From Raineya sp. (GTDB lineage Bacteria > Bacteroidota > Bacteroidia > Cytophagales > Thermonemataceae), in assembly GCA_025454915.1 (NCBI GenBank), contig JALONN010000016.1, positions 1-64,000 of the forward strand: a stretch of 64,000 nt of DNA. Direction: 5' to 3'. Position 1 is the first letter of the stretch. Every line of letters starts with the position of its first letter. Position numbers and translations under genes: made by a program. Positions 45,083 through 54,083 of this stretch are shown here, piece by piece. Under the pieces are notes generated by a model. The model worked only from the letters and a program-made list of their open reading frames with translations. It did no database searches and was not told the origin of the DNA.

Positions 45083-46048
45083 ATGCTTAATACTCCTGTT
45101 TTATTTTTGATTTTTAATAGATTAGATACTACTAAACAAGTATTTGCACAGATTAGAGCTGTAAAACCTAAACAATTATTTATTGCTGCTGATGGTGCAA
45201 GAACTGATAAAATAGGTGAAAAAGAAAAGGTTGAAGAAGTAAGAAGGTTTATACTGAATAATATTGACTGGGATTGTGACGTAAAAACTTTGTTTAGAGA
45301 CCATAATTTGGGTTGTGGAACTGCTGTTCATGAAGGTATTTCTTGGTTTTTTGAACATGTAGAGCAAGGGGTTATTATTGAAGATGATTGTATGCCAGAA
45401 CAAAGCTTTTTCTTTTTTTGTGAACAAATGCTTAAAAAATATAAAAATCATCAACAAATTTTGATGATAACAGGCACAAATTATTTGTTTGGAATACAAA
45501 AAGAAAATGTAGATTATTACTATTCAGATTTGTGTGCAATCTGGGGCTGGGCTACTTGGAGAAGAGCATGGAATCTAAGCAATAGTAAAGTTCAAAATAT
45601 TGATAAACAATTAATTATAAACAAATATCGAAATAAGTATTTTGCAAGAAGTATCTATAATATGATTAAACATACTGTGGAGAAAAAATTAGATACTTGG
45701 GACAGTTTGTGGTTATATACATTTATAATTCATAATGGATTAGCAATTACTCCAATAAAAAATCAAATTAAAAATTTGGGTTATAATGGAGCACATGCTC
45801 ACAATGATGTTTCACCATTTATCAATATGCCCACAGAACTAATTACACACATAGATAATTTAAAATCTCCCCTTAAAATTGTTCCCCATAATTATTTGGA
45901 TAAACTTGCTATCACCAATATAGTCAAAGGAGATAAACTAAAAATTAGCTTTTATCAAAAAACAAGAATATTTTTGAGCAATCAAAAGCAGAGAGTGAAA
46001 AATTATGTTCTTGAATTTACTAAGAAAAATCAAAAGAAGAGTATTTAA
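45083..46048 (+). CDS. GT-A type glycosyltransferase
   Basis: A 321-aa protein from the ATG at 45083; a GTG at 45065 is also in frame. It begins TPVLFLIFNRLDTTKQVFAQI and has GVIIEDDCMPEQSFF (DxD-like EDD for the metal and sugar nucleotide) and ALCAIWGWATWRRAWNL, a motif common in Bacteroidota glycosyltransferases of this kind. The last segment is basic and helical. It overlaps the next gene by 44 bases. Confidence 0.78.
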   Translation: MLNTPVLFLIFNRLDTTKQVFAQIRAVKPKQLFIAADGARTDKIGEKEKVEEVRRFILNNIDWDCDVKTLFRDHNLGCGTAVHEGISWFFEHVEQGVIIEDDCMPEQSFFFFCEQMLKKYKNHQQILMITGTNYLFGIQKENVDYYYSDLCAIWGWATWRRAWNLSNSKVQNIDKQLIINKYRNKYFARSIYNMIKHTVEKKLDTWDSLWLYTFIIHNGLAITPIKNQIKNLGYNGAHAHNDVSPFINMPTELITHIDNLKSPLKIVPHNYLDKLAITNIVKGDKLKISFYQKTRIFLSNQKQRVKNYVLEFTKKNQKKSI

Positions 46049-47177
46049 TCCTAAACCTAAAAAAAAGGTTTTAAAGAATTATTTTCAAAAAACATATACT
46101 CAAAAAGCCTTACTATCTTATATTACTGAGCCTTTTGTAAAAGGAGTACAATACAAACATACAAATCATAATGAAGTTGTAGTTATTGCAAAAATCTTGG
46201 ATAAGCTTAATTATCAAGTTGATATTATAGATTTTGACAATAATAATTGTACAGTGCCTTATCATCAATATAAGTTGATAATAGGATGTGGCAGACCTTT
46301 AGAACAAGCCTTTTATGAAATAAATTTACAAAAAACTTGTGTGGTACTATATGGTACAGGCATCCATAATTTTACTAATAATCAAAGTAGCTTAAAAAGA
46401 GTTTATGAAAACTATCTTAAAACCAATGCTCTGATGATAAATTCTGCTCGATTTGTTGAAGAAATGTGGAGCTTACAAAATAATTTTTCAGATGCAGCTA
46501 TTGTTTTAGGAAATGAATATGTGGCAAACTCTTTTAGAGCATATAACACACGAACCCCTTTTTATCCTATTCCTGCATCTTTTCATCAAGTATTAAATTT
46601 TGAAGATATTCATAGAAATATTACAGAAGCTCAAAAGCATTTTTTGTGGTTTGGTAGTAATGGGTTAATACATAAAGGTTTAGATTTACTTTTAGAGGTT
46701 TTTTCACAAAGACAAGATATTTATTTGCATATTTGTGGAGCAAATACTTGGGAAAAAGATTTTTTTGAGGTCTATCAGGGACATTTTAATTATCCTAATA
46801 TATTTAACCATGGTTTTATAAATATTCATACTGTTGAGTTTAAAAATATACTAGAAAAGTGTGCTTTTGTGATTTTTCCATCTACTGGTGAAGGTGGATG
46901 TGCTTCTGTTGTAACAGCTATGGGCAATGGAGGAACAATACCAATCATTACACAAGAGTGTGGCTTGGATGTGGAAAATTTTGGTATTATGATTGAGGAT
47001 TTATCTATACCAAGTATCAAAAATGCAATTGAAACAGCTCTTAAACTTGCACCGTCTGAGATTCAGGAAAGAATGGAGAAGACATACAATTTTGTGAGTA
47101 AGGTACATTCTGTGAAAGAATATGAAATGAATATGGAAAGACATTTAAAAAAAATCTTAAATAAAAAGAATGCTTAA
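46005..47177 (+). CDS. GT4-like glycosyltransferase
   Basis: A 390-aa GT-B protein with FLWFGSNGLIHKGLDLLLEVFSQR (the start of the C-terminal donor domain), HICGANTWEKDFFEVY and FVIFPSTGEGGCASVVTAMGNGGTIPIIT, the GEGxxSVxxAMxxG version of the E-x7-E donor-binding motif. The N-terminal domain starts with a basic amphipathic segment (MFLNLLRKIKRRVFNPKPKKK) that may bind the membrane. It overlaps genes at both ends. Confidence 0.82.
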   Translation: MFLNLLRKIKRRVFNPKPKKKVLKNYFQKTYTQKALLSYITEPFVKGVQYKHTNHNEVVVIAKILDKLNYQVDIIDFDNNNCTVPYHQYKLIIGCGRPLEQAFYEINLQKTCVVLYGTGIHNFTNNQSSLKRVYENYLKTNALMINSARFVEEMWSLQNNFSDAAIVLGNEYVANSFRAYNTRTPFYPIPASFHQVLNFEDIHRNITEAQKHFLWFGSNGLIHKGLDLLLEVFSQRQDIYLHICGANTWEKDFFEVYQGHFNYPNIFNHGFINIHTVEFKNILEKCAFVIFPSTGEGGCASVVTAMGNGGTIPIITQECGLDVENFGIMIEDLSIPSIKNAIETALKLAPSEIQERMEKTYNFVSKVHSVKEYEMNMERHLKKILNKKNA

Positions 47178-47784
47178 GCTTATCAAAAAAATATTTAATA
47201 AATTACTTGATCCAGAAGGGAAAAAAGTAAAAATAAAATATATTAATAATTGTATAAAAAATGGTTGGATAGAAATAGGTGAGAATACATCTATTGAAAA
47301 CCTAAATATTGATATACGTGAACCATTACCTAATCACTTGTACATTAAACTTGGAAATAACTGTATAATTCATGGAAATTTAATAATTGAAAATAGTGAA
47401 GGAGGGATATTAATAGATGACAATACCTATATTGGAGCAAATACGACACTAATATCCACTAAAAAAATCATTATAGGAAAAAATGTGATGTTGGCGTGGG
47501 GAATTACAGTGATAGATCATAACTCTCATTCCTTGAATTATGATGAAAGAATAAAAGATATGTGTAGAGCTTTGAATAAAGAAAAGGTTGAATGGGAAAA
47601 TGTTGAAAAGGGAGAAATTGTAGTTGAAGATTATGCTTGGATCGGTTTTAATAGTATCATTCTAAAAAATGTAAGGATATCAAAGGGTTCTATTATTGGT
47701 GCAGGAAGTGTCCTTACAAAATCTACTGAGCCTTTTTCTGTTTACGGAGGTAATCCAGCAAGACTCATTAAATTTATACAATAA
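47170..47784 (+). CDS. Hexapeptide-repeat acyltransferase
   Basis: A 204-aa left-handed beta-helix protein: IEIGENTSIENLNI, LYIKLGNNCIIHGNLI, ILIDDNTYIGANTTLISTKKIIIGKNVMLAWGITVIDHNSHS. The conserved DHNSHS probably holds the active His. It ends SVYGGNPARLIKF. Related to galactoside/maltose O-acetyltransferases and sugar N-acetyltransferases. It overlaps the previous gene by 8 bases. Confidence 0.85.
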   Translation: MLKLIKKIFNKLLDPEGKKVKIKYINNCIKNGWIEIGENTSIENLNIDIREPLPNHLYIKLGNNCIIHGNLIIENSEGGILIDDNTYIGANTTLISTKKIIIGKNVMLAWGITVIDHNSHSLNYDERIKDMCRALNKEKVEWENVEKGEIVVEDYAWIGFNSIILKNVRISKGSIIGAGSVLTKSTEPFSVYGGNPARLIKFIQ

Positions 47785-47796
47785 TAAAAAATATCA

Positions 47797-48495
47797 ATGT
47801 TAGAGTTTTTTAAAATATTTTTTCGTTATGGTATTCGTTCTTCCATTAGAGAGATATATGCTTCTTGGATACGTAATATAGATGGACAATTGGGGAATAA
47901 TCTAAGGTATGCTTACTACAAAAAGAGATTAAAGTATCTAGGAAAAAATGTGATCATTGATACAGGTGTTCTGATTTATGGAGCTGAATATATCAGTATT
48001 GATGATAATACACATTTAGATAAATATTGCATCTTAGTGGCATCTTCACCTCATATTAATTTATCAAAAAGAACTATACTAGAGGTAAGCAATGAGAATA
48101 TACTACCTAAAGGAGAAATAATGATTGGTAAAGATTGCCATATATCTCAATATGCTATGATTTATGGATATTATGGTGTGAAAATAGGAGATTTATGCAC
48201 GCTTAGTGCTAATAGTAAAATCTATTCTCTGAGTAGCTTGCCATTTAATCCTCATGACCGTAGTGAAATTATATCTATTCAACCTTATTCAGGAAAATCA
48301 CCAACAATTGTAGGAACTGTGTTGTTAGAAGATAATGTTTGGCTGGGTTTAGATGTGGTTGTAAATCCAGGGGTTAAATTAGAAAAAAACTCATTTGTAA
48401 AAACAGGAACAGTAGTTACAAAATCTTTTCCTGAAAATTCTTATATTGCAGGGGAACCAGCAAAACGTATTAAAAATAGATATGGAGATTATTAA
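47797..48495 (+). CDS. Hexapeptide-repeat acyltransferase (WbbJ-like)
   Basis: A 232-aa protein with an N-terminal helix (MLEFFKIFFRYGIRSSIREIYASWI), then hexapeptide turns (LGKNVIIDTGVLIYGAEYISIDDNTHLD, GKDCHISQYAMIYGYYGVKIGDLCTLS, LEDNVWLGLDVVVNPGVKL) and the ending YIAGEPAKRIK. It is the third acyltransferase of the operon after legH, pointing to several acyl modifications of the glycan. It overlaps the cupin gene by 14 bases. Confidence 0.85.
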   Translation: MLEFFKIFFRYGIRSSIREIYASWIRNIDGQLGNNLRYAYYKKRLKYLGKNVIIDTGVLIYGAEYISIDDNTHLDKYCILVASSPHINLSKRTILEVSNENILPKGEIMIGKDCHISQYAMIYGYYGVKIGDLCTLSANSKIYSLSSLPFNPHDRSEIISIQPYSGKSPTIVGTVLLEDNVWLGLDVVVNPGVKLEKNSFVKTGTVVTKSFPENSYIAGEPAKRIKNRYGDY

Positions 48496-48880
48496 AGATA
48501 AAGAAGATAATATCTTAGCTATGCTGATTAGGGCTGAATACGCCCCAAGTAAAACAGAGTTTTATACTCCGGATACATTTTCTCAACAATTAGGTATAAT
48601 AAAATATCCTAATGGACACAAAATAAAGCCACATTATCATAATCTAGTGGAAAGAAATGTACAATATACTCAAGAGGTGTTAGTGATACGAAAAGGAAAA
48701 GTAAAAGTGAGTATATATGATAAAAATCTTGAATTTGTTGTTGAAACAATTTTAAACACCCACGATGTCATTCTGCTAGCTTCAGGAGGGCATGGCTTTG
48801 AAATGATAGAAGATGCTGAAATGCTTGAAGTAAAACAAGGTCCATATAATGGAATACAAAACGATAAAACGCATTTTTAG
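48482..48880 (+). CDS. Small cupin-fold protein
   Basis: A 132-aa protein from the ATG at 48482. The cupin core is KIKPHYHNLVERNVQYTQEVLVIRKGKVKVSIYD (HxH metal ligands and the Glu) followed by LLASGGHGFEMIEDAEMLEVKQGPY (the second His). Cupins in sugar loci are often ketoisomerases or epimerases; this one has a single domain and no clear WxcM signature. It sits directly before the aminotransferase, with the stop immediately adjacent to the next ATG. Confidence 0.72.
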   Translation: MEIIKDKEDNILAMLIRAEYAPSKTEFYTPDTFSQQLGIIKYPNGHKIKPHYHNLVERNVQYTQEVLVIRKGKVKVSIYDKNLEFVVETILNTHDVILLASGGHGFEMIEDAEMLEVKQGPYNGIQNDKTHF

Positions 48881-49999
48881 ATGATACCCGTAAATACACC
48901 ACTTTTAGATGGTAATGAAAAAAAATATTTGATGGAATGTATAGACACAGGCTGGATATCCAGTGAAGGTCCTTTCATCAAGAAGTTTGAAGAATTATTT
49001 AGTCAGAAAGTACAAAGAAAATATGGTATAGCTGTTGCTAATGGTTCTGCTGCTCTGGAAATCGCAGCAAAGGCAATAGGCATCAAAACTGGAGATGAAG
49101 TAATATTGCCCTCATTTACAATTATTTCCCCAGCAGCAGCCATCACAAATTTAGGGGCTGTTCCTGTATTGGTAGATAGTGATTTCTCTACATGGAATAT
49201 GGATGTAGAACAAATTGAAACAAAAATCACCTCCAAAACAAAAGCAATTGTAGTAGTACATATCTATGGATTGCCAGTGGATATGGATAAGGTTTTATAT
49301 TTAGCCCAAAAATATAATCTTAAGATTATTGAAGATGCTGCTGAAATGCATGGACAAAACTATAAAGGAAAACCTTGTGGAAGTTTTGGTGATGTTAGCA
49401 CTTTTAGCTTTTATCCTAATAAACATATCACCACAGGTGAAGGAGGAATGATCGTTACTAATGATGAGACAATTGCTGAAAAATCAAGGAATTATAGAAA
49501 TTTATGTTTTTTGCCTCATAAACGATTTGTACATGATGAAATAGGGTGGAATTACCGAATGACTAATTTACAAGCAGCTCTGGGTCTTGCTCAATTAGAG
49601 CGTTTGGATGAATTTGTTGTGAAAAAAAGAAAAATGGGAGCGTTTTATCAAAAAAACTTTGAAAATAATCCATACATTGAGTTATCACCTATAGAAACAT
49701 CCTATGCTCAAAGCATCTACTGGGTTTTTGGTATGATTTTGAAAGACACATATCCTCATGATGCAGAGTTTATTATGAAGAAACTAGCAGAAGTAGGAGT
49801 TGGGACACGTCCATTTTTCTACCCAATGCATCTACAACCTGTATATCAAAAAATGGGCTGGTTTGAGGGTGAAACATATCCTGTTGCTGAAAGAATGGCT
49901 AATAGAGGGTTTTATATACCCAGTGGCTTAGGATTGCAAGAAAGCGAAATGGAGGAAATTGTAGAAAAAGTAACAAGCATACTAAAGACATTTGCTTAA
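48881..49999 (+). CDS. DegT/DnrJ/EryC1 aminotransferase (perosamine-synthase-like)
   Basis: A 372-aa PLP enzyme. It starts MIPVNTPLLDGNEKKYLMECIDTGWISSEG, a signature of GDP-perosamine synthase relatives. It has VANGSAALEIAAKAIGI, EDAAEMHGQNYKGKPCGSFGD, and SFYPNKHITTGEGGM with the PLP lysine. A second sugar aminotransferase beside legC implies another amino sugar. Exact substrate is inferred, not shown. Confidence 0.88.
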   Translation: MIPVNTPLLDGNEKKYLMECIDTGWISSEGPFIKKFEELFSQKVQRKYGIAVANGSAALEIAAKAIGIKTGDEVILPSFTIISPAAAITNLGAVPVLVDSDFSTWNMDVEQIETKITSKTKAIVVVHIYGLPVDMDKVLYLAQKYNLKIIEDAAEMHGQNYKGKPCGSFGDVSTFSFYPNKHITTGEGGMIVTNDETIAEKSRNYRNLCFLPHKRFVHDEIGWNYRMTNLQAALGLAQLERLDEFVVKKRKMGAFYQKNFENNPYIELSPIETSYAQSIYWVFGMILKDTYPHDAEFIMKKLAEVGVGTRPFFYPMHLQPVYQKMGWFEGETYPVAERMANRGFYIPSGLGLQESEMEEIVEKVTSILKTFA

Positions 50000-50000
50000 A

Positions 50001-51251
50001 ATGAAAGTAGCAATTTATGTGCCTTTAGACTATAAACCTACTGAAGGTGGTGGATTTGGTTATATTGAACAAATTTGTTTTTCACTCTTAGAGTCCAAAC
50101 ATAAAACAATACAGATTGTACCCCTCTTTGTTCATCAGGGTGGAGTAAATGCTATAAATAACTCATATTTTTATCAAAAATTTCATCAAAAGCATGAGTG
50201 CATTTTATTTAGAAATCCATCTTTAAAACCACCTCTGATTTTAAGAGCTATTCGAAAAATATCAAAAATTCTAAAATTAAAAAATTATACAGCTCTTCTG
50301 GAAAGTTGGGCGGATGCCAGTATTAAATTTTTAAAAGAAGAGAACCAAAAAGAATTAGATAAAATACTAAGAAAACATCAAATAGACTTGGTATATTATC
50401 CAATGCCTACTGAAAAATTTCATTTTGGTGTGCCTTATATTACGACTGTCTGGGATTTGATACACTTGAAAGCCCCTTTTTTACCCGAAATTAGTGAATC
50501 AAATCAGTTTGAATTAAGAGAAGAATTTTATCATCAGATTCTACGAAAAGCAACATATATTGTCTGCGAATCAGGGCAAGGTAAACAAGAGTTACTTACT
50601 TATTATCAGGTAAACCCAAATAAAGTAAAAGTACTGCCAATGTTTCCAAGTAAGGTAATAGAAATAAAGATTACTCAAGAAGAAAAAGATAATTGGCTGA
50701 TAAATAAGTCTTTAGAAAATAAAAAATTTATATTTTATCCTGCTCAATTTTGGGGGCATAAAAACCATTATACATTGCTTCATGCTTTGGATATATTGAG
50801 AAAAAAGTATGATGTTGAAATGAAACTGGTTTTTACGGGAAGTGATAAAGGCAACTGGCGATACATTGAAAAAAATATTGAAAATTTGAAATTAGAGAAG
50901 AATATATTGAATTTAGGGTTTGTTTCAACTAAAGAAATCAAGATTTTGTATGAAACGGCTCTAGCTTTAGTAATGCCAACACTCTATGACCCTACAAGTA
51001 TTCCTGTGATGGAGGCAATGTACTCTGGCTGTCCTATAATTTGCTCTGAAAATCAAGGTCATAAAGAGCAAGCAAATAGCCATGCTGAGTATGTAAATCC
51101 CTTATCAGCAGAAGATATAGCTGAAAGGATATTTCATGTTCTGAAATACCCACAAAATAGGGTTGTACCTCAATATAATTCTGAGGATATTACCAAAACT
51201 TTATGGCATATGATGGAAGAGTTTGAGAGTATAAGAAATTTATGGGCTTAA
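50001..51251 (+). CDS. GT4 glycosyltransferase
   Basis: A 416-aa GT-B protein from the ATG at 50001, one base after the previous stop. VAIYVPLDYKPTEGGGFGYIEQIC is the acceptor loop with the Gly-rich turn. FIFYPAQFWGHKNHYTLLHALDIL and VMPTLYDPTSIPVMEAMYSGCPIICSEN form the donor domain with the E-x7-E-like motif (EAMYSGCPII). Retaining mechanism expected. Donor unknown. Confidence 0.87.
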   Translation: MKVAIYVPLDYKPTEGGGFGYIEQICFSLLESKHKTIQIVPLFVHQGGVNAINNSYFYQKFHQKHECILFRNPSLKPPLILRAIRKISKILKLKNYTALLESWADASIKFLKEENQKELDKILRKHQIDLVYYPMPTEKFHFGVPYITTVWDLIHLKAPFLPEISESNQFELREEFYHQILRKATYIVCESGQGKQELLTYYQVNPNKVKVLPMFPSKVIEIKITQEEKDNWLINKSLENKKFIFYPAQFWGHKNHYTLLHALDILRKKYDVEMKLVFTGSDKGNWRYIEKNIENLKLEKNILNLGFVSTKEIKILYETALALVMPTLYDPTSIPVMEAMYSGCPIICSENQGHKEQANSHAEYVNPLSAEDIAERIFHVLKYPQNRVVPQYNSEDITKTLWHMMEEFESIRNLWA

Positions 51252-51308
51252 ATTCAAATATGGAAATCAATCATTTTGAAACAATTGTTGTAGAAGCTGA
51301 AAAATAAC

Positions 51309-52322
51309 ATGCTACCTAAAATAACAGTTATTACCCCCAGTTATAATCAAGGACACTTTTTAGAACAGACAATAGACTCTGTATTAAGCCAAAACTATCC
51401 TGATTTGGAGTATATGGTTATTGATGGAGGAAGTACAGATAATTCTATTGAAATTATTAAAAAGTACGAAAAACACTTGACTTACTGGGTAAGTGAAAAA
51501 GATAATGGACAAAGTGATGCAATCAATAAGGGTTTACGAAAAACAACAGGAGAAGTTGTAAACTGGTTAAACTCAGATGATTATTATGAAAAAGATACAT
51601 TAAATATTATTGGAAATTCTTTTAGAAACCAGAAGATTAATGTAGTCTGTGGTAGAAGCAGAATTTTTTACGATGAAGGTAATCAGACCTCTCACTTTTC
51701 ATCAGGAACAGATATTTATAAGCATAATTTAGCTAAAACAATTGGTTGGGCTCGTATAGACCAGCCAGAAACTTTTTTTAGAGTTTCTGCAATTCATCAA
51801 ATGGGATTGTTGAATGAAAAGTTTCATTATGTTATGGATAAAGAATGGTGGATTCGCTATTTACTTTTATTTGGATTAGATAATATTCTGCAAATAGAGG
51901 ATATTTTAGTCAATTTTAGATTGCATGGCAACTCAAAAACAGTTTCACAACAAAAAGGTTTTCAAATTGAAACCAATAGTTTATTTTATGAACTGGCAAC
52001 AATAAAAAGCCTCACAGATAAAAAAGCTTTTTTAAGCAATCTTTCTGAAATCAAGGAAAAAATTAATCAAGATTTCTATAGTAAAATAGATAAAAGTCTA
52101 ATAGAGAGAGTAATTAACTACTATTTGCTTTATAAAGCAGATGAGTATTACTATTTTGGAAATACTCAAACTGCAAAAAAATGTTTAAAGACAATAGATG
52201 AAAACCTTCTAGAGATTGTGGATAGAAAACTTTTCAAAGAACTAAGTCAGAAAGTTAATATCCCTGCTTTTCTGATAAAAATACTTCGTTTTCTTAAAAG
52301 CAAAATGCCACAAAATACTTGA
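51309..52322 (+). CDS. GT2 glycosyltransferase
   Basis: A 337-aa GT-A protein. MLPKITVITPSYNQGHFLEQTIDSVLSQNYP starts the nucleotide domain. VIDGGSTDNS, WLNSDDYY (the DxD motif) and VMDKEWWIRYLLLFG are typical of GT2. A basic C-terminal tail is present. It is the last gene of the operon; 54 bases and a promoter separate it from panD. The 57-base gap before it holds only a 15-codon frame. Confidence 0.87.
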   Translation: MLPKITVITPSYNQGHFLEQTIDSVLSQNYPDLEYMVIDGGSTDNSIEIIKKYEKHLTYWVSEKDNGQSDAINKGLRKTTGEVVNWLNSDDYYEKDTLNIIGNSFRNQKINVVCGRSRIFYDEGNQTSHFSSGTDIYKHNLAKTIGWARIDQPETFFRVSAIHQMGLLNEKFHYVMDKEWWIRYLLLFGLDNILQIEDILVNFRLHGNSKTVSQQKGFQIETNSLFYELATIKSLTDKKAFLSNLSEIKEKINQDFYSKIDKSLIERVINYYLLYKADEYYYFGNTQTAKKCLKTIDENLLEIVDRKLFKELSQKVNIPAFLIKILRFLKSKMPQNT

Positions 52323-52326
52323 TGTG

Positions 52327-52357
52327 TTGTTTTTGAAAAATGTTTTTGATAGTTTTG
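52327..52357 (+). promoter_or_regulatory. Bacteroidota-type promoter of panD
   Basis: TTG at 52327, 20 bases, then TAGTTTTG at 52350-52357, followed by the start codon 19 bases later. It separates panD from the glycan operon. Confidence 0.6.
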
Positions 52358-52376
52358 CCTACCAATTGATAAAACC

Positions 52377-52724
52377 ATGTGGATTGAAATTTTTAAATCA
52401 AAAATACATCGAGTTAAAGTAACACAAGCCGAATTACATTATGTAGGAAGTATCACAATTGATGAAGCATTGATGGAGGCAGCAAATCTGATAGAAGGAG
52501 AGAAAGTACAGATTGTCAATGTAAATAATGGTGAACGACTAGAAACATACGTGATTCGTGGTGAACGAAACTCTGGTGTAATCTGTTTGAATGGTCCTGC
52601 GGCAAGAAAAGTACAAGTAGGAGATGTAATAATCATTATTGCTTATGCTCTGATGGACTTTGAAGAGGCTAAAACATTTAAACCTACGCTTGTTTTTCCA
52701 GACGAAAACAACAGACTGCCTTAA
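52377..52724 (+). CDS. panD: Aspartate 1-decarboxylase
   Basis: A 115-aa pyruvoyl enzyme making beta-alanine for pantothenate. Self-cleavage occurs at Gly24-Ser25 in HYVGSITID, and the conserved YVIRGERNSGVICLNGPAARKVQVGDVIIII segment is present. Usual length. It is followed by a strong terminator and then purD. Confidence 0.95.
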   Translation: MWIEIFKSKIHRVKVTQAELHYVGSITIDEALMEAANLIEGEKVQIVNVNNGERLETYVIRGERNSGVICLNGPAARKVQVGDVIIIIAYALMDFEEAKTFKPTLVFPDENNRLP

Positions 52725-52727
52725 AAT

Positions 52728-52760
52728 CAAGAAGCAACCAAATCATTTGGTTGCTTCTTG
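52728..52760 (+). terminator. Terminator after panD
   Basis: A 14-bp stem CAAGAAGCAACCAA and its complement around a 5-base loop; GC-rich for this genome. The 3' side has no long T-run. Confidence 0.65.
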
Positions 52761-52802
52761 TGCTATAAATCTAAATGTATCATCTTTTATAATTATTTTT
52801 TC

Positions 52803-54080
52803 ATGTATCGCATACTTTTATTGGGTTCGGGTGGACGTGAACACACACTGGCTTGGAAAATGGCTCAAAGCCCTCATTGTGAAAAACTTTGGGTTGCTAC
52901 TGGAAATGCAGGAACGGCTCAAGTAGCTGAAAACGTGAATATATCACCTTTAGATTTTCCTGCAATAGCATCATTCTGTATTGAAAATAAAGTTTCTTTG
53001 GTAGTGGTAGGTAATGAAGACCCTTTAGTGGCGGGGATAAGAGATTATTTTCAGCAAAAAGAAGAATTAAGACATATTGGTTTGATAGGTCCCGATAAAC
53101 ATGGAGCAATGCTTGAGGGAAGTAAAGACTTTGCAAAGCTTTTTATGTTTGAAAACAATATCCCAACAGCTGCATACCAGACATTTACATCAGAGGATTT
53201 GGAACAGGCATTGCAATATGTTTCTAATCAGGCTTTGCCCATTGTTCTCAAAGCTGATGGTTTGGCAGCAGGTAAGGGAGTTGTGATTTGTCAGACTTAT
53301 AAAGAGGCAGAAATAACCCTTAGAGAGATGCTTGTTGATAAAAAATTTGGAAATGCAAGTTCCAAAGTAGTTGTAGAGCAGTTTTTAGAAGGTATAGAAC
53401 TTTCTGTATTTGTATTAACAGATGGTAAAAATTATAAAATTTTGCCAGAAGCGAAAGATTATAAACGAATTGGAGAAAAAGATACGGGACTCAATACAGG
53501 TGGTATGGGAGCTGTTTCTCCAGTCCCTTTTGCAGATGCTCAGTTCTTGAAAAAAGTAGAAGACAGAATTATCAAACCTACCCTTGAGGGACTCCAAAAA
53601 AGAAATATTCACTATGTTGGCTTCATTTTTATAGGTTTAATGAAAGTGGGACAAGAACCTTATGTGATAGAATATAATTGCAGAATGGGAGACCCTGAAA
53701 CAGAAGTGGTTATACCCAGAATTGAAACTGATTTAGTTGAACTTTTTGCATCTACTGCAGAAGGTCGTTTGAATGAAGTAAGTTTAAAAGTCAATCCACA
53801 AACAGCCACTACAATTATGCTTGTCTCAGGTGGGTATCCAGAGAAATATGAATCAGGGAAGGAAATGAAAAACTTAGCAGAAGTTAAAAATGTACTTCCT
53901 TTTCATGCAGGCACACGTCAGGAAAATGACAAAATTTTAACCAATGGTGGAAGGGTAATGGCTTTAACAGCTTTCGGAAAAGATATTAAAGAAGCTCTTG
54001 AGAAATCAAACTTAGCAGCCCAAACCATTGATTTTGATAAAAAATATTATCGTAGAGATATTGGCTTAGATTTGCTTTAA
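52803..54080 (+). CDS. purD: Phosphoribosylamine-glycine ligase
   Basis: A 425-aa ATP-grasp enzyme of purine synthesis, from the ATG at 52803 (MYRILLLGSGGREHTLAWKM). Contains GSGGREHTLAW, LKADGLAAGKGVVI, EQFLEGIELSVFVLTDG, NTGGMGAVSP and YNCRMGDPETEVV. The in-frame start at 52758 would overlap the panD terminator. It is convergent with the nuclease-fold gene, three bases apart. Confidence 0.95.
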   Translation: MYRILLLGSGGREHTLAWKMAQSPHCEKLWVATGNAGTAQVAENVNISPLDFPAIASFCIENKVSLVVVGNEDPLVAGIRDYFQQKEELRHIGLIGPDKHGAMLEGSKDFAKLFMFENNIPTAAYQTFTSEDLEQALQYVSNQALPIVLKADGLAAGKGVVICQTYKEAEITLREMLVDKKFGNASSKVVVEQFLEGIELSVFVLTDGKNYKILPEAKDYKRIGEKDTGLNTGGMGAVSPVPFADAQFLKKVEDRIIKPTLEGLQKRNIHYVGFIFIGLMKVGQEPYVIEYNCRMGDPETEVVIPRIETDLVELFASTAEGRLNEVSLKVNPQTATTIMLVSGGYPEKYESGKEMKNLAEVKNVLPFHAGTRQENDKILTNGGRVMALTAFGKDIKEALEKSNLAAQTIDFDKKYYRRDIGLDLL

Positions 54081-54083
54081 TAT

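Noticed and set aside
51260..51307. 15-codon frame between two glycosyltransferases
   Set aside because: Too short and unlike a signal or leader peptide; no support beyond being open.
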